Source of the DNA: Sorangium aterium
Lineage (GTDB): Bacteria > Myxococcota_A > Polyangia > Polyangiales > Polyangiaceae
DNA length: 64,000 nucleotides
Direction: 5' to 3'
Assembly (NCBI RefSeq): GCF_028368935.1
Contig: NZ_JAQNDK010000003.1
Span: 1,240,001 to 1,304,000 of the forward strand
In this document: positions 62,079 to 64,000 of the stretch, one piece after another
Position numbering within the stretch: the stretch's first letter is position 1
How the letters are laid out: every line of letters begins with the position of its first letter
Position numbers and translations under genes: made by a program
Notes under the pieces: model-generated
Database searches by the model: none
The model's input: only the letters and a program-made list of their open reading frames with translations
Told to the model about the DNA's origin: nothing

Positions 62079-62197
62079 CGAGCAGGCCTCGTACCCAATC
62101 CGGCGCCGGCGCGCCAGGGCTTCCGCCGCGGGGCCGGGCCTGTGCTCCCTCGCTCCCCGCGTCGTGGCGCACGGCTGAGCTGGGGTATGGTCGACCC

Positions 62198-63691
<1,494 letters not shown>

Positions 63692-63711
63692 GCACGGCCT
63701 GCGCGTCCCGC

Positions 63712-64000
63712 CTACGCGGCCCCCTCGAGCGCCCTGCGGACGGCGCGGAGGAGCGACTCGGCCGTGAAGGGCTTCCCGAGCACCGCGGCGCCTGGCCGGA
63801 CGGCGAACGGGCCGTCGAGGGCGTCGCCCGTGTAGCCGGACATGAAGAGCACCTTCATGTCCGGCCTGAGCTTCACGAGGCGAGCGGCGAGCTCGCCTCC
63901 GGACATCTCGGGCATCAGCACGTCGGTGAGCAGGAGGTCGACGCGCCCGCGCTGCGCCTCGCAGACGCGCAGCGCCTCGCGCGGCCCGCGCGCCGTCAGC
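63712..64000 (-). CDS. C-terminal receiver domain of a signalling protein (cut by window end)
   Basis: The 3' end of a gene running in from the right edge. It encodes ~95 residues of a receiver domain: VDLLLTDVLMPEMSGGELAA (phospho-acceptor Asp in LLTDV), MKVLFMSGYTGDAL and VLGKPFTAESLLRAVRRALE. Receiver domains of this form at the very C-terminus are typical of hybrid histidine kinases. It is convergent with the NtrC-type regulator gene, only 20 bases apart, and could be its partner; the missing 5' part decides. Confidence 0.85.
   Translation of the reverse strand, partial: LTARGPREALRVCEAQRGRVDLLLTDVLMPEMSGGELAARLVKLRPDMKVLFMSGYTGDALDGPFAVRPGAAVLGKPFTAESLLRAVRRALEGAA

Overview
The window looks like chromosomal DNA of a large-genome, very GC-rich myxobacterium, most likely of the Sorangium/Polyangium group. 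This is an inference from gene content: two eukaryote-like Ser/Thr kinases, PEGA and thrombospondin type 3 repeats, two proteins with MYXO-CTERM-like tails, a PGRS-like glycine-rich lipoprotein and many Cys-rich or Gly/Ser-rich secreted proteins. No rRNA, CRISPR array, intact transposase, or PKS/NRPS cluster was seen.

Layout. 1-2.4 kb is a gene graveyard: a second, frameshifted copy of the 3' end of the neighbouring metallophosphoesterase gene joined to a fragment of a repeat protein, a frameshifted enoyl-CoA hydratase tail, a broken PIN-domain toxin, and one intact small secreted protein. 2.4-5.5 kb holds a membrane metallophosphoesterase and an FGE/SUMF1-like protein. 6.3-21.8 kb is a block of envelope and surface proteins: a Gly/Pro-repeat lipoprotein, a Ser/Thr kinase with a PEGA-like tail next to a TPR/PEGA outer-membrane protein, a kelch/Cys-rich protein and a 30-unit thrombospondin-3 protein (divergent, both with MYXO-CTERM-like tails), a small lipoprotein, and an OmpA-family barrel with type 3 repeats. 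22-24.4 kb has a second metallophosphoesterase and a PP2C phosphatase. 24.6-27 kb is an iron-linked pair (imelysin plus di-heme oxidoreductase) behind a Fur-like site. 27-35 kb is mixed housekeeping: PGRS-like lipoprotein, acyl-CoA dehydrogenase, greB, gloA, a YCII protein and unknowns.

34.9-45.4 kb is a polysaccharide-flavoured region: heparinase-like protein, glycosyltransferase, outer-membrane barrel, UndP sugar transferase and a transglutaminase-elicitor-like lipoprotein. A tRNA operon (Val-Asp-Asp) with a clear sigma-70-type promoter follows. 46.2-48.4 kb is an overlapping ATP-grasp/GCS2 ligase pair. 49-54 kb has a second Ser/Thr kinase and a GNAT enzyme. 54.2-62.1 kb is an envelope-biogenesis block: greA, an alkaline-phosphatase-superfamily membrane protein with HEAT repeats, a YfgM-like and a BamB-like protein in one apparent operon, then a small unknown gene overlapping bamD. 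An NtrC-type regulator and a truncated receiver domain close the window.

Non-coding structure is the least conventional part. Two 118-nt copies of a structured repeat (about 18.9 and 24.5 kb) share a closing stem, an inner hairpin and a 3' hairpin and may be an undescribed RNA or repeat family. Others are a MITE-like nested inverted repeat (38.6 kb), a 28-bp tandem duplication carrying CACGTG (42.0 kb), 10-bp and 12-bp periodic arrays between divergent genes (51.2 kb), and a 62-bp tandem next to an AT-rich TTGACA/dyad island (53.9 kb).
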